Source: Chloroflexota bacterium (GTDB taxonomy: Bacteria > Chloroflexota > Anaerolineae > SpSt-313). Taken from it: a stretch of 62,514 bases of DNA. The position numbers were made by a program, and so were the translations under genes. The notes beneath the pieces are model-generated. The model saw only the letters and a program-made list of their open reading frames with translations. It was not told where the DNA came from and ran no database searches. The first letter of the stretch is position 1; the number at the start of each line of letters is the position of its first letter. The DNA is taken from the NCBI GenBank assembly GCA_029553955.1, contig JAKPJZ010000109.1, forward strand, positions 1 through 62,514, in the 5' to 3' direction. Of the stretch, positions 51,590-59,528 are shown in pieces.

Positions 51590-52282
51590 ATGGCTGAACG
51601 AATCCTGATCGTAGAGGACGAGCGGGCGGTGGCCCGGGGGCTGCAGTACGCGCTGGAGCGGGAGGGCTTCCAGGTGCTGCTGGCCGGCACGGCGCGCGAG
51701 GGCAGCGCGATGGCCCGCGAGCAGATGCCCGACCTGATCATCCTCGACATCCGCCTGCCCGACGGCAACGGCTTTGACCTTTGCCGCGAGCTGCGCCGCA
51801 GCCTGCGCCAGCCGATCCTCATGCTCACCGCCTGCGACGACGAGGTGGACCGCGTGCTGGGGCTCGAGCTGGGCGCCGACGATTATGTCACCAAACCATA
51901 CAGCCTGCGCGAGCTCATCGCGCGCCTGCGCGCCCTGCTGCGGCGCGCCTATGGCGAGCTGAGCCGCCCCAACCCCAGCGAGCGCATCGTCTTTGGCCAC
52001 ATCGCGCTCGACCTCGAGGCGCGCCGCGCCTACCGCGACGGCAAAGACGTGGGCCTCACCGCCACCGAGTTCAAGCTGCTGGCCCACCTGGCCGCGCACC
52101 CCGGGCGCATCTTTTCGCGGCAGGACCTGCTGCAGGCGGTCTGGGGCTACCCCGACTACTATGGCGACGAGCGCACCGTCGACGTGCACATCCGTCACCT
52201 GCGCGAGAAAGTGGAGGACGACCCCACCAACCCCATGCACCTCTGCACCGTGCGGGGGCTGGGCTACAGCCTCGAACTGTAG
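51590..52282 (+). CDS. OmpR/PhoB-type response regulator
   Basis: 230 residues. Receiver domain with E9-D10, phospho-acceptor D53 (LIILDIRLPDG) and K102 region (VTKPYS). Winged-helix Trans_reg_C domain from about 130 (RIFSRQDLLQAVWGY...ERTVDVHIRHLREKVEDDP). No kinase gene adjacent, so it is an orphan. Start 51590 has GGAG 9 nt upstream; the ATG at 51575 has no room for a site because the palindrome ends at 51571. Confidence 0.93.
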   Translation: MAERILIVEDERAVARGLQYALEREGFQVLLAGTAREGSAMAREQMPDLIILDIRLPDGNGFDLCRELRRSLRQPILMLTACDDEVDRVLGLELGADDYVTKPYSLRELIARLRALLRRAYGELSRPNPSERIVFGHIALDLEARRAYRDGKDVGLTATEFKLLAHLAAHPGRIFSRQDLLQAVWGYPDYYGDERTVDVHIRHLREKVEDDPTNPMHLCTVRGLGYSLEL

Positions 52283-52307
52283 GGACGGTTCGGGAACCGC
52301 CCTCAAT

Positions 52308-52337
52308 AAAGAAGCGGGGCCCCCCTGGGCCCCGCGA
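52308..52337. terminator. bidirectional hairpin terminator
   Basis: GCGGGGCCC (52314-52322), 4-nt loop, GGGCCCCGC (52327-52335), with TTCTTTATT following on the minus strand. It serves the zinc-protein gene and probably the convergent response regulator gene. Confidence 0.8.
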
Positions 52338-52359
52338 TCGTCTACAGGCCGCGGCTCAA

Positions 52360-52665
52360 CTACTGGGGAAGCTGCCCAGCCTGGCGCAAGGCATCGAAGC
52401 AGGCTCGGCAGTAGACGGGCCTGTCGCCGCGAGGCTGGAACGGGACCTCCGTCTCAACACCGCACTGCGCGCAGATCACCGGGAACATCTGCCGCGGGCC
52501 CGAGCTCAGCATGCTCATCCGGTTGCGCCGGATGCGGCGACAATCGGGGCAGCGTGCCGGCTCATTCTGGAAGCCCTTGGTCGCGTAGAACTCTTGCTCT
52601 CCCGCACTAAAGACGAATGTCGTGCCGCAATCGCGGCAGGTCAGGGATTTGTCTACGTAGCTCAC
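52360..52665 (-). CDS. CxxC-x17-CxxC zinc-ribbon protein
   Basis: 101 residues with four CxxC pairs: C10/C13, C39/C42, C65/C68 and C86/C89. The first two form a zf-trcl-like ribbon (TCRDCGTTFVFSAGEQEFYATKGF). The last two are separated by exactly 17 residues, the signature of the CxxC-x17-CxxC domain. Start is GTG at 52665, chosen for the AAAGGAGGGCATCC in front. Small cytoplasmic protein of unknown role, possibly RNA- or ribosome-related as for relatives near cold-shock genes. Confidence 0.88.
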   Translation of the reverse strand: MSYVDKSLTCRDCGTTFVFSAGEQEFYATKGFQNEPARCPDCRRIRRNRMSMLSSGPRQMFPVICAQCGVETEVPFQPRGDRPVYCRACFDALRQAGQLPQ

Positions 52666-52930
52666 GGATGCCCTCCTTTGGCAGGTGAACATGTAGTCTG
52701 GTAGTTGGATCGGCCATCCTGAGCTAGCACCGAGGTTTGCCGCACCACTTCGAGGGCCGGTCGACACCACGGGAGCAGTCGGAGACCTCACCAAACACCA
52801 CCGCTATTAGTATAGCGCATCTTTCAGAGATTCGACCGCTGGAGGGCACCCTCTAAGAATCCTCTAAGAATCCGGGAGAGGCCGGTTGGCGGGGGCCAAG
52901 GAGGGGAGAGCAGGGGCTCTTGCCCCCTTT

Positions 52931-53016
52931 GGGGGTTTGGGTGGTCTTGATGCCTGCGGCGCTGGCCCGCCCGCGGGCGGGCCAGCGCCGCAGGCATCAA
53001 GACCACCCAAACCCCC
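52931..53016. repeat. 86-bp perfect palindrome (P8)
   Basis: No loop; axis between 52973 and 52974. Centre GGCCCGCCCGCGGGCGGGCC; outer end GGGGGTTTGGGTGG. It starts 11 bp after the stop of the phosphofructokinase gene. The 265 bp between 52666 and 52930 contain no supported gene; a CTCTAAGAATCC direct repeat lies at about 52851-52874. Confidence 0.95.
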
Positions 53017-53027
53017 TACATAAGGCA

Positions 53028-54233
53028 TCACTTGCCCAAGGGATAGCGCGCCAGGCGGCCATGCTCGGGCAGCACCGGGCCAATGAGCGGCCGCGCATAG
53101 TCGAGGAAGGCGTCGGTGACCCCCTCTTCGGGCCCGGCCATGTACGCCTCGGGCAGGCGGCGCTCGCGGTTGGCCACCTGCGCCAGGGGCACGAGGCCGG
53201 TGTGCGCCTGGTAGGCCACGCCCGGCTCGCGGACGATGGTGACCATCTGCGCCGTCTGGCCGGCCAGCATGGCACGCACGGCCGCAGCGCCCACCTCGTA
53301 GGCCTCCTGGGCGTCGACAGCGGAGATCAGGCAGGTGGAGGCGCGCTGCATGGTGTCGGGCTTTTCGAAGCGAGCCTTGAGGCCAATGCCGCGGGTCACC
53401 TGGTCGGCCAGGTAGGCGCTGACGCCGCCGAGCTGCTGGTGGCCAAAGGCATCGACGGCGGCCGACGAGGCGGCCAAGAAGTGGCCCGCGGCGTCGTGAA
53501 TGCCCTCGCTCACCGCCACCACGGCCATGCCCAGGCGCCGCACCACGCGCTCGATATCGGCCAGGATGGCATCGACCGTCACCGGCCGCTCGGGCACGTA
53601 GATGAGGTGGGGCGCGGCGTCGGCGCGGCCCTCACGGGCCAGGGCGCTGGCGGCAGTCAGCCAGCCGGCATGGCGTCCCATGATCTCGATGATCTTGACC
53701 GGCGTCGACGCCGCCCCGGCCTCGGTATCGAGCCCGGCGTCGCGCAATGTGGCCGCCACAAAGCGCGCGGCGCTGCCGTAGCCGGGGCAGTGGTCGGTCT
53801 CCACGAGGTCGTTATCCACCGTCTTGGGAATGCCCATCACGCGCAGGTCGTGGCTGAGGCCCGCGGCCAGCGCCCCGATGCGGTTGGCGGTGTCCATCGA
53901 ATCGTTGCCGCCGATGTAGCAAAAGTAGCCGATGTTGTGCTTCCGAAAGACCTCGACGATGCGCTCGAGGTCGCCTTCTTTGAGCTTGTGCCGGCTGGTG
54001 CCCAGGGCGGCCGAGGGCGTCTGGCGCAGCGCCCGCAGCGTCTGCGGCGCCTCGCGCGAGAGGTCGACAAGCTGTTCTCTGAGGACGCCTTCGATGCCGC
54101 GCTCGGCGCCGATCACCGTGCCGATCTCGCCCCGCGCCTTGGCCTCTTCGATCACGCCGACGAGGCTGTTGTTGATGACAGCGGTGGGCCCGCCCGATTG
54201 GGCCACCAACAGGTTCCGTGGCTGACTGGCCAT
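53028..54233 (-). CDS. pfp: 6-phosphofructokinase, PPi-dependent type
   Basis: 401 residues. N-terminal nucleotide/phosphate loop QSGGPTAVIN at 12-21, then GGND at 108-111 and PKTVDND at 136-142. ATP-dependent enzymes have GGDGS and PGTIDND; lysine K137 in place of glycine marks the diphosphate-dependent subgroup. MGRHAGW and the substrate-binding GGVSAYLADQVTRG segment are present. It phosphorylates fructose 6-phosphate reversibly in glycolysis. Start 54233 has GGGAGGGATACC. Transcribed alone from a promoter at 54297. Confidence 0.9.
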   Translation of the reverse strand: MASQPRNLLVAQSGGPTAVINNSLVGVIEEAKARGEIGTVIGAERGIEGVLREQLVDLSREAPQTLRALRQTPSAALGTSRHKLKEGDLERIVEVFRKHNIGYFCYIGGNDSMDTANRIGALAAGLSHDLRVMGIPKTVDNDLVETDHCPGYGSAARFVAATLRDAGLDTEAGAASTPVKIIEIMGRHAGWLTAASALAREGRADAAPHLIYVPERPVTVDAILADIERVVRRLGMAVVAVSEGIHDAAGHFLAASSAAVDAFGHQQLGGVSAYLADQVTRGIGLKARFEKPDTMQRASTCLISAVDAQEAYEVGAAAVRAMLAGQTAQMVTIVREPGVAYQAHTGLVPLAQVANRERRLPEAYMAGPEEGVTDAFLDYARPLIGPVLPEHGRLARYPLGK

Positions 54234-54268
54234 GGTATCCCTCCCAGATTGGCATCGTGTGTACGCCG

Positions 54269-54297
54269 ATTGTACCACGGCTATGCAGATGGCACAA
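54269..54297 (-). promoter_or_regulatory. promoter of the phosphofructokinase gene
   Basis: On the minus strand TTGTGC (54292-54297), 17 bp, TACAAT (54269-54274), 35 bp before the start. Confidence 0.6.
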
Positions 54298-54313
54298 CGC
54301 AATCGGGCAGCGG

Positions 54314-54379
54314 CCCGGATTCCCCAACTTGTTGGGGCGTCCCCCTGGGGCAGCGGCCCGAACAAGTTCGGGAGTCCAG
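54314..54379. repeat. solo REPIN, copy of the RAYT-associated repeat
   Basis: CCCGGATTCCCCAACTTG, then the inverted half GGCCCGAACAAGTTCGGG, in the same order as in the 1-545 array 53 kb away. It lies between the two divergent promoters at 54269 and 54394. Confidence 0.88.
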
Positions 54380-54393
54380 GCACAGGGGCGAGA

Positions 54394-54423
54394 TTGGCCA
54401 ACCCCGCCCCATTGGCGTATAAT
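54394..54423 (+). promoter_or_regulatory. promoter of the 54453 membrane protein gene
   Basis: TTGGCC (54394-54399), 18 bp, TATAAT (54418-54423), 29 bp before the start. Confidence 0.6.
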
Positions 54424-54452
54424 CGGTTGGCATGCCGCGGCAAGGAGGACCG

Positions 54453-54827
54453 ATGAACCCACGCCTCACCACCCTCATCTCGCTGGCCATGGCCGCGCTC
54501 TCGTGGCTGGGGTTGGTCTACCTGATGGTAGCCTTTCCGCCCGACACTCCGGGCATCATCATCCTCTTCCTGGGGCTGCTCTTCCTGGCCACGAGCTTTG
54601 CCAGCGCTCCGCTCTTCCGCGCCGTGCACCATCGGCTGGCGTACACCCCCGAAGACGAAGTGCGCCGCCAGGGGGCCGTTTGGCGCGAATCGGCGATGAT
54701 GGGCCTCTTCTTTGCCCTCTGCGCCTGGCTGCGCTCCATCCGCGTGCTGAGCTGGGCCAACACGTTGCTCCTGGTCGCCGTCCTGGTCCTGACCGAAGTC
54801 CTGCTGCTGGCGCGCGAGCGCGAGTAG
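54453..54827 (+). CDS. small membrane protein
   Basis: 124 residues with two helices at about 5-27 and 34-54, a charged segment, and two more near 75-92 and 98-118. No family recognised; similar small proteins with FPPDTPG-type loops occur widely in Chloroflexota. The ATG at 54453 has CAAGGAGGACC directly before it and is preferred over the ATG at 54432. Confidence 0.7.
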   Translation: MNPRLTTLISLAMAALSWLGLVYLMVAFPPDTPGIIILFLGLLFLATSFASAPLFRAVHHRLAYTPEDEVRRQGAVWRESAMMGLFFALCAWLRSIRVLSWANTLLLVAVLVLTEVLLLARERE

Positions 54828-54888
54828 GGGCGGTTCGCGAACCGCCCATTGTGGCGCAGCCGGCGGTAGGTGCGGTTCGCGAACCGCC
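54828..54888. repeat. two GGCGGTTCGCGAACCGCC palindromes
   Basis: Perfect 20-bp palindrome at 54828-54847 and a 16-bp copy at 54872-54887, 24 bp apart. A weaker relative (ACGGTTCGGGAACCGCC) lies at about 52285-52301. Confidence 0.8.
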
Positions 54889-54911
54889 CCGATGAGTCTT
54901 CAGAGGTGCAC

Positions 54912-56294
54912 TTGCCCGCAAACGCATCCACCATCAGAGCCTCTCGCGGCCTCGAGCTGACCCTAGAGCGCCTCAACCACAACGTCGTCGAGCTGGCGCT
55001 GCCGGCCGTCGCCGAGAACCTGCTGGCGAGCATGGTCTTCTTTGCCGATGCCTTGCTCATCGGTTGGTTGCGCGACGACCATGCGCTGGCGGCGGTCGGC
55101 CTGAGCGGCACGTTCATGAATATCTTCCAGGCCATCTTCCAGGCGCTCTCGGTGAGCGCCACAGCCATGGTGGCCCAGCTTTGCGGTGCCCGCGACGAGG
55201 AGCGGGCTGCGCGGGTGGCCGCCCAGGCGGTGAGCCTCTCCTTTGTGGTGGCGCTGGCGGTGAGCGTGCTCTTCTGGGCGCTGGCGCCGGCGCTCCTCGG
55301 CCTGATGGGCGCCTCGGCAGAGACGCGCCGCCAGGGCGCGCTGTACATGCGCCTGGTGCTCTTGACCTCGTTCGCGGGGTACCCCATGACGGTGCTCAAC
55401 GGCATTATGCGCGGCTCGGGCGACACGCGCACGCCGATGCGCGTCACCGCCATCATGAACGTGTGGAACATCGTTGCCGCGGCCGCGCTCATCTTCGGCC
55501 CGGGGCCGCTGCCGGCGCTGGGCATCGCCGGAGCGGGCGTAGCCACGGCCAGCGCGCGGCTCCTCGGGGGCATCCTCGCCTTGCTGGCGCTCTACCGCGG
55601 GCGCACCCTGCTGCACATACGGCCTCGCCAGTTCCTGCGTTGGGATGGCGCCATCGTGCGCGCTATCGTGCGCATGAGCCTGCCCACCGCCGGCGAGGCC
55701 GCTGTGCGCCAGACCGGCTCGCTGCTCTTCATGCGCATCGTCGCCTCGCTGGGCGACGTGGCCCTGGCCGCGCATCAGATTGCGCTGAACATCGAGAGCC
55801 TCTCGTTCATGCCGGGCGCGGGCATGGGCGTGGCCGGCACGACGCTGGTGGGCCAGAGCCTGGGCGCCGGCAAGCGCGACCTGGCCCGGAAGAGTGTAGG
55901 CCGGGTGGTGACCTTTGCCGCGGCGATCATGGGCGGGGTGGGCGTGCTCTTTGCCCTCTGTGGGCCGGCCATCGCCTCGCTCTTCGGCGGCACGCCCGAG
56001 GTCGTGGCGGCGGCGGGTGCGGCCATCCGCATCGGCGCGCTCGAGCAGCTCCCTCTGGCGGTCATGATGACCCTCTCGGGCTGCATGCGCGGCGCCGGCG
56101 ACATGAAGAGCCCCATGATCGCCACCATGGTAGGTGTGATGCTCTTCCGCGTGCCGGTGGTCTACCTCTTTGCCGTCACCTTGGGCTGGGGGCTCAATGG
56201 GGTTTGGCTGGGCACCGCGGTCGATTTCGTGGGGCGCATGGTCGTGCTCTACCTGCTCTACCGCCGCGGGACGTGGCAGCAGGCGCGCATCTGA
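54912..56294 (+). CDS. MATE family efflux transporter
   Basis: 460 residues, twelve predicted helices in two MatE halves. Conserved stretches include ELALPAVAENLLASMVFFADALLIG near the N-terminus, NGIMRGSGDTRTPM near 155, and the second-half equivalents SGCMRGAGDMKSPM near 390. Likely Na+- or H+-driven export of organic cations. The start is uncertain: TTG at 54912 has AGAGG 5 nt upstream, whereas in-frame GTG codons at 54906 and 54870 lack a site. The gene ends 7 bp before a palindrome. Confidence 0.88.
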   Translation: MPANASTIRASRGLELTLERLNHNVVELALPAVAENLLASMVFFADALLIGWLRDDHALAAVGLSGTFMNIFQAIFQALSVSATAMVAQLCGARDEERAARVAAQAVSLSFVVALAVSVLFWALAPALLGLMGASAETRRQGALYMRLVLLTSFAGYPMTVLNGIMRGSGDTRTPMRVTAIMNVWNIVAAAALIFGPGPLPALGIAGAGVATASARLLGGILALLALYRGRTLLHIRPRQFLRWDGAIVRAIVRMSLPTAGEAAVRQTGSLLFMRIVASLGDVALAAHQIALNIESLSFMPGAGMGVAGTTLVGQSLGAGKRDLARKSVGRVVTFAAAIMGGVGVLFALCGPAIASLFGGTPEVVAAAGAAIRIGALEQLPLAVMMTLSGCMRGAGDMKSPMIATMVGVMLFRVPVVYLFAVTLGWGLNGVWLGTAVDFVGRMVVLYLLYRRGTWQQARI

Positions 56295-56301
56295 CAGCAT
56301 T

Positions 56302-56372
56302 TCGTTGTGTCGATGCACAGAGAGCGGGCAGGCCACGGTGGCCTGCCCGCTCTCTGTGCATCGACACAACGA
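56302..56372. terminator. 71-bp palindrome (P9) between convergent genes
   Basis: 35-bp perfect arms with a single-base loop (56337). It is 7 bp from the MATE stop and 5 bp from the MalK-like stop. It lacks the G-rich outer end and the GCCCGCGGGC centre of P1-P8, so it may be an ordinary though very long bidirectional terminator. Confidence 0.85.
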
Positions 56373-56377
56373 GATCC

Positions 56378-57478
56378 CTAACGGATGGCGCGCTCGGTTT
56401 GGCGGTCGAAGAGGTGCATGTTGTCCATGTTCACATGCACCGTCACGTCCTTGCCGACCCTGGCCATGGTGCGCGGATCGACACGGGCCACGAACTGCTT
56501 GGTGCCGGTGAGCAGGTAGAGGTAGACCTCGCTGCCCATGAGCTCGGTCACATCGACGTGGCACTCCACCGGCGCTGCCGTGATGCTCGGCGGTGCGTAC
56601 TGCGGGTCGTGGATGTCTTCAGGCCGGACGCCAAAGATGACCTCCTTGCCCAGGTACGGGGCCACAATCTTGGCGCGCTCGGCCGGGACCCTGACACGGA
56701 AGGTGCCGCCGTCGACCCACATCTCGTCCTTCGTGCCGGTGAGCGTGGCGTCGAAAAAGTTCATGGCCGGGCTGCCGATAAAGCCGGCCACGAAGACGTT
56801 GTCGGGCCGCTGGTAGAGGTTCTGCGGCGTATCCACCTGCTGCAAGATGCCGTCACGCAGCACGCAGATGCGCGTGCCCATGGTCATGGCCTCCATCTGG
56901 TCGTGGGTCACATAGATGAAGGTGGTCTCGAGACGCTGATGCAGCTTGGACAGCTCGGCGCGCGTCTGCACACGCAGCTTGGCGTCGAGGTTCGACAGGG
57001 GCTCGTCCATGAGGAACACCGCCGGCTCGCGCACAATGGCGCGGCCCAGGGCCACGCGCTGGCGCTGGCCGCCAGAGAGCTGCTTGGGCTTGCGGTCGAG
57101 CAGGGTCTCGATGCCCAGCAGCGTGGCCGCCTCTTTCACGCGGCGGTTGATCTCGGCCTTGGGCGTCTTGCGCAGCTTGAGGCCGAAGGCCATGTTGTCG
57201 TAAACGCTCATATGCGGGTAGAGGGCATAGCTCTGGAACACCATGGCGATGTCGCGGTCTTTGGGGGCCACGTCGTTCACCAGACGGTCGCCAATGTAGA
57301 TGTCGCCCTCGGAGATCTCTTCGAGGCCGGCCAGCAGGCGCAGCGAAGTGGTCTTGCCGCAGCCCGAAGGCCCGACGAAAACGAGGAACTCTTTGTCGGC
57401 GATCTCGATGTTCAGATCATTGACGGCGATGACCTCGCCAAAACGCTTGTAGACGTGCTCATAGACAACCTTCGCCAT
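56378..57478 (-). CDS. sugar-type ABC transporter ATPase (UgpC/MsmK/MalK-like)
   Basis: 366 residues. Walker A GPSGCGKTT near 36-44, Q-loop VFQSYALYPHM, signature LSGGQRQRVALGRA near 135, Walker B FLMDEPLSNLDA near 155, and a TOBE/MalK regulatory part from about 235 (IFGVRPEDIHD). Such ATPases often serve several carbohydrate importers, and here no permease or binding protein is adjacent, which fits a shared, stand-alone role. Ribosome site AAAGGAGC. Confidence 0.92.
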   Translation of the reverse strand: MAKVVYEHVYKRFGEVIAVNDLNIEIADKEFLVFVGPSGCGKTTSLRLLAGLEEISEGDIYIGDRLVNDVAPKDRDIAMVFQSYALYPHMSVYDNMAFGLKLRKTPKAEINRRVKEAATLLGIETLLDRKPKQLSGGQRQRVALGRAIVREPAVFLMDEPLSNLDAKLRVQTRAELSKLHQRLETTFIYVTHDQMEAMTMGTRICVLRDGILQQVDTPQNLYQRPDNVFVAGFIGSPAMNFFDATLTGTKDEMWVDGGTFRVRVPAERAKIVAPYLGKEVIFGVRPEDIHDPQYAPPSITAAPVECHVDVTELMGSEVYLYLLTGTKQFVARVDPRTMARVGKDVTVHVNMDNMHLFDRQTERAIR

Positions 57479-57818
57479 TGGAGATGCTCCTTTGGTTCCA
57501 TGGCAGAGAGGGATGGCCGGGGACGTCCCGACGCTCTATATGGGGGAGCGCAGGCTCCTCCCAGAGAACCCGCTCCGCGCGGGAGCGGCTGGCGCGGCAT
57601 GGAGGCAAACAGAACTCTACGGTCGCCGGAAGGACCGGCGGGCCCAGGGCCGAAACCGCTTCGCCTCCGCCGCAGATAGTGCACGAGCGTGCGTGTAGGC
57701 GTGAATCGGCGTCGCTTCCCTGGCAGCCTCCTTCCAGTCGCATCGAGGGCAGAGTGCGAAGGGCGCCCGTTCCCTTCCCCTCGGGGTGCGGGAATCCGCA
57801 ACGTTGCACCGGGCGACT
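57479..57818 (-). other. long 5' leader of the MalK-like ATPase gene
   Basis: About 340 nt lie between the promoter and the ATG. The RNA contains several GC-rich hairpins (e.g. CCGCTCCCGCGCGGAGCGG), but no riboswitch family was recognised. Confidence 0.4.
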
Positions 57819-57824
57819 GATTCA

Positions 57825-57853
57825 ATTATAGGCGACGTTGGGCGAATTGTCCA
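57825..57853 (-). promoter_or_regulatory. promoter of the MalK-like ATPase gene
   Basis: On the minus strand TGGACA (57848-57853), 17 bp, TATAAT (57825-57830). Confidence 0.7.
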
Positions 57854-57878
57854 GTTTCAGGTTTTCAGATTGGTTCAT

Positions 57879-58128
57879 GGTTGGGAGACACCTGACACAC
57901 CAATTCCCCTGGCGGGTGGTCAGCGCCAGCTCTCTGGCAAGAACTCGGTCCAGCTCGCGCCGCGGCTGACAGACGGTCTCTCCTGCTGCAGGGGTGGCCC
58001 CCCCTACCGTTCCCCCGTCGCGGGGGAACGGTAGGGGGGGCCACCCCTGGGTATGGACAGGCGTCTGGCTGGGTTACTGCCGATCGCCTTCCTGCCATGG
58101 AAATCGGTGTGTCAGGTGTCTCCCAACC
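57879..58128. repeat. 250-bp element with 23-bp perfect terminal inverted repeats
   Basis: Ends 57879-57901 and 58106-58128 are exact inverted copies containing GGGAGACACCTGACAC. The interior holds no gene but has the 61-bp palindrome P10. MITE-like in size and shape. The terminal motif matches the 48-bp palindrome at 10120. Confidence 0.8.
57989..58049. repeat. 61-bp palindrome (P10), 29-bp perfect arms, TCG loop
   Basis: Arms 57989-58017 and 58021-58049 pair without mismatch; outer end CAGGGGTGGCC. It lies 88 bp after the stop of the gene at 58138 and inside the 250-bp element. Confidence 0.9.
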
Positions 58129-58137
58129 TGCTTGTGC

Positions 58138-58617
58138 TTACTGGACCTGGATCTCCTGGAGCTGGAAGACCCAGCGGTTGGCCGGGGTGTGCGGGCACAC
58201 CAGGCGGATGGGCCCGTGGTCCTTGTCGGCGTTGGCGATCCACTTGCCGTCCTGCTTCAAGGCAATGATGGCATCGCGCAGCTCGTCCTTGCTGATCTCC
58301 ACGGCATAGCCATCGCCGGCCACGGCTGTGACGGTGTTGACGTTCCCCGCGCCGGCCTGCTCGAGCAGCCCGGCCAGGGGCACACCGCTGAAAGAGTGGA
58401 CCTCATCCTCGCCGCGCGACTTTTCCATCAGCACGTCCTTCAGGTCCGCCTGCTGCATCTTGGCCAGCTCGCCATAGCTGATGCTGAGCGGCTTCGACAC
58501 AGCGCCGGTGACTTGAAGCTGCCAGTCGACCTTGGGAGCGCCGCCGCCGCAGCCGGCCAACACGCCCGCGCACAGGATAGTCGCGAGCAGGATAATGCCC
58601 AGGGTAGTACGCTTCAT
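58138..58617 (-). CDS. lipoprotein with SUOX-like (molybdopterin-oxidoreductase fold) domain
   Basis: 159 residues. The lipobox VLAGC puts the lipidated Cys at residue 23. The mature part follows the pattern of the Oxidored_molyb fold: LQVTGAVSKPLSISYGELAKM, then FSGVPLAGLLEQAG, GDGYAVEISKDEL, and GPIRLVCP...WVFQLQEIQV. The cysteine that binds molybdenum in true sulfite oxidases is not in its usual place (DLKDVLMEKSRGE), so it is more likely a binding protein than an enzyme. Last gene of the minus-strand cluster downstream of EcfT. ATG at 58617 follows AGAAGGACAACAAC. Confidence 0.72.
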   Translation of the reverse strand: MKRTTLGIILLATILCAGVLAGCGGGAPKVDWQLQVTGAVSKPLSISYGELAKMQQADLKDVLMEKSRGEDEVHSFSGVPLAGLLEQAGAGNVNTVTAVAGDGYAVEISKDELRDAIIALKQDGKWIANADKDHGPIRLVCPHTPANRWVFQLQEIQVQ

Positions 58618-58822
58618 GTTGTTGTCCTTCTCTTGATGCTACAGCCACACTTGGCGCTGTCACTGCTGGCCATCCGGGTCGCTGCCGGCTGGCTCGCTCC
58701 GCATACGCCCCTTGGGCGCAGGCACATGCCGTCGTGCGCCCAGATCGCGTGCTTTCCCAGGCCGTTACGGTTGTAGCATTAGCATGGCGCAGGCATCCTT
58801 GCCCGCGCCGCAGGCGTAGAGG

Positions 58823-59278
58823 CTACTTGATCTCGATCGACACCACGTCCTTGACCCAGGCTTTGCTGGGCTGGCCGGGCATGACCATGCTCAGCGCGCT
58901 ATCCGAGCCGATGGCCACCAGGCAATCGGCACACGTGTTGAGGTCGGCCACGGCCACGGTGGCCTCAAAGCCGTCACCGGCGGTGAAGACAGCGTCGGCG
59001 CCGCCCTGCACGCCGGCCTTGTCGAGCACGGCCTTGAGCCGCACACCTTCGTACTCTGTCGGACCCTTCTTGGGGTGCTCGGCCGTGACCTTGACCACGC
59101 CCAGCGCCTTGAGGCTGTCGAGGGTCAGGGCCAGCTCGGTGGCCACTTTGCCCTTGACGGTGAGGGCTGTGGGGCCGGTCGCGGGCTGGGCCGGCGCGGC
59201 GGCCGGTGCCGCCTGGGCGCAGCCGATACAGAGCCCGGCGACGAGCAAGGCGACGATGGCGAGTGTGAGTTTGCGCAT
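58823..59278 (-). CDS. exported small protein with SUOX-like domain
   Basis: 151 residues. Signal peptide with possible lipobox LCIGC (Cys near 20), then an Ala/Pro spacer. The domain repeats the same landmarks as its neighbour: LTVKGKVATELALTLDSLKAL, YEGVRLKAVLDKAG, GDGFEATVAVADL and WVKDVVSIEI. A CADC pair near residue 113 is extra. Start at 59278 has CAGGAGGAAAGCA. The 205 bp between it and the next gene contain no clear feature. Confidence 0.7.
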   Translation of the reverse strand: MRKLTLAIVALLVAGLCIGCAQAAPAAAPAQPATGPTALTVKGKVATELALTLDSLKALGVVKVTAEHPKKGPTEYEGVRLKAVLDKAGVQGGADAVFTAGDGFEATVAVADLNTCADCLVAIGSDSALSMVMPGQPSKAWVKDVVSIEIK

Positions 59279-59293
59279 TGCTTTCCTCCTGAT

Positions 59294-59528
59294 GCTTGAC
59301 AGTGATGACGATCGGAACAAGCATGTCGCGCTCGACGAGAGACGCCCACAAGGGGCTAGGCTACGCTGCTGGACGCAGCGCGTGCAGAGCAGGCACCAGT
59401 CAACCTCTGCGCCCTCTGCGCCTCTGCGGTGCATTGGCCCTCAGCGGAGAGACGCCCCCAAGGGGCTAGGCTACGGGTAGTGCTTGACAGTGATGACGAT
59501 CGGAACAAACATGTCGCGCTCGACGAGA
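59294..59528. repeat. duplicated gene end: two 47-bp and two 29-bp direct repeats
   Basis: Segment X (GCTTGACAGTGATGACGATC...) occurs at 59294-59340 and 59482-59528 with one mismatch. Segment Y (GAGAGACGCCC[A/C]CAAGGGGCTAG...) occurs at 59337-59365 and 59447-59475 with one mismatch. The second X encodes the C-terminus of the phosphatase-like protein, and the second Y contains its stop. Between them lies a CTCTGCGCCTCTGCGG repeat. Confidence 0.85.

Noticed and set aside
53028..54233. ATP-dependent phosphofructokinase
   Set aside because: GGND and PKTVDND replace GGDGS and PGTIDND, which favours the PPi-dependent subgroup.
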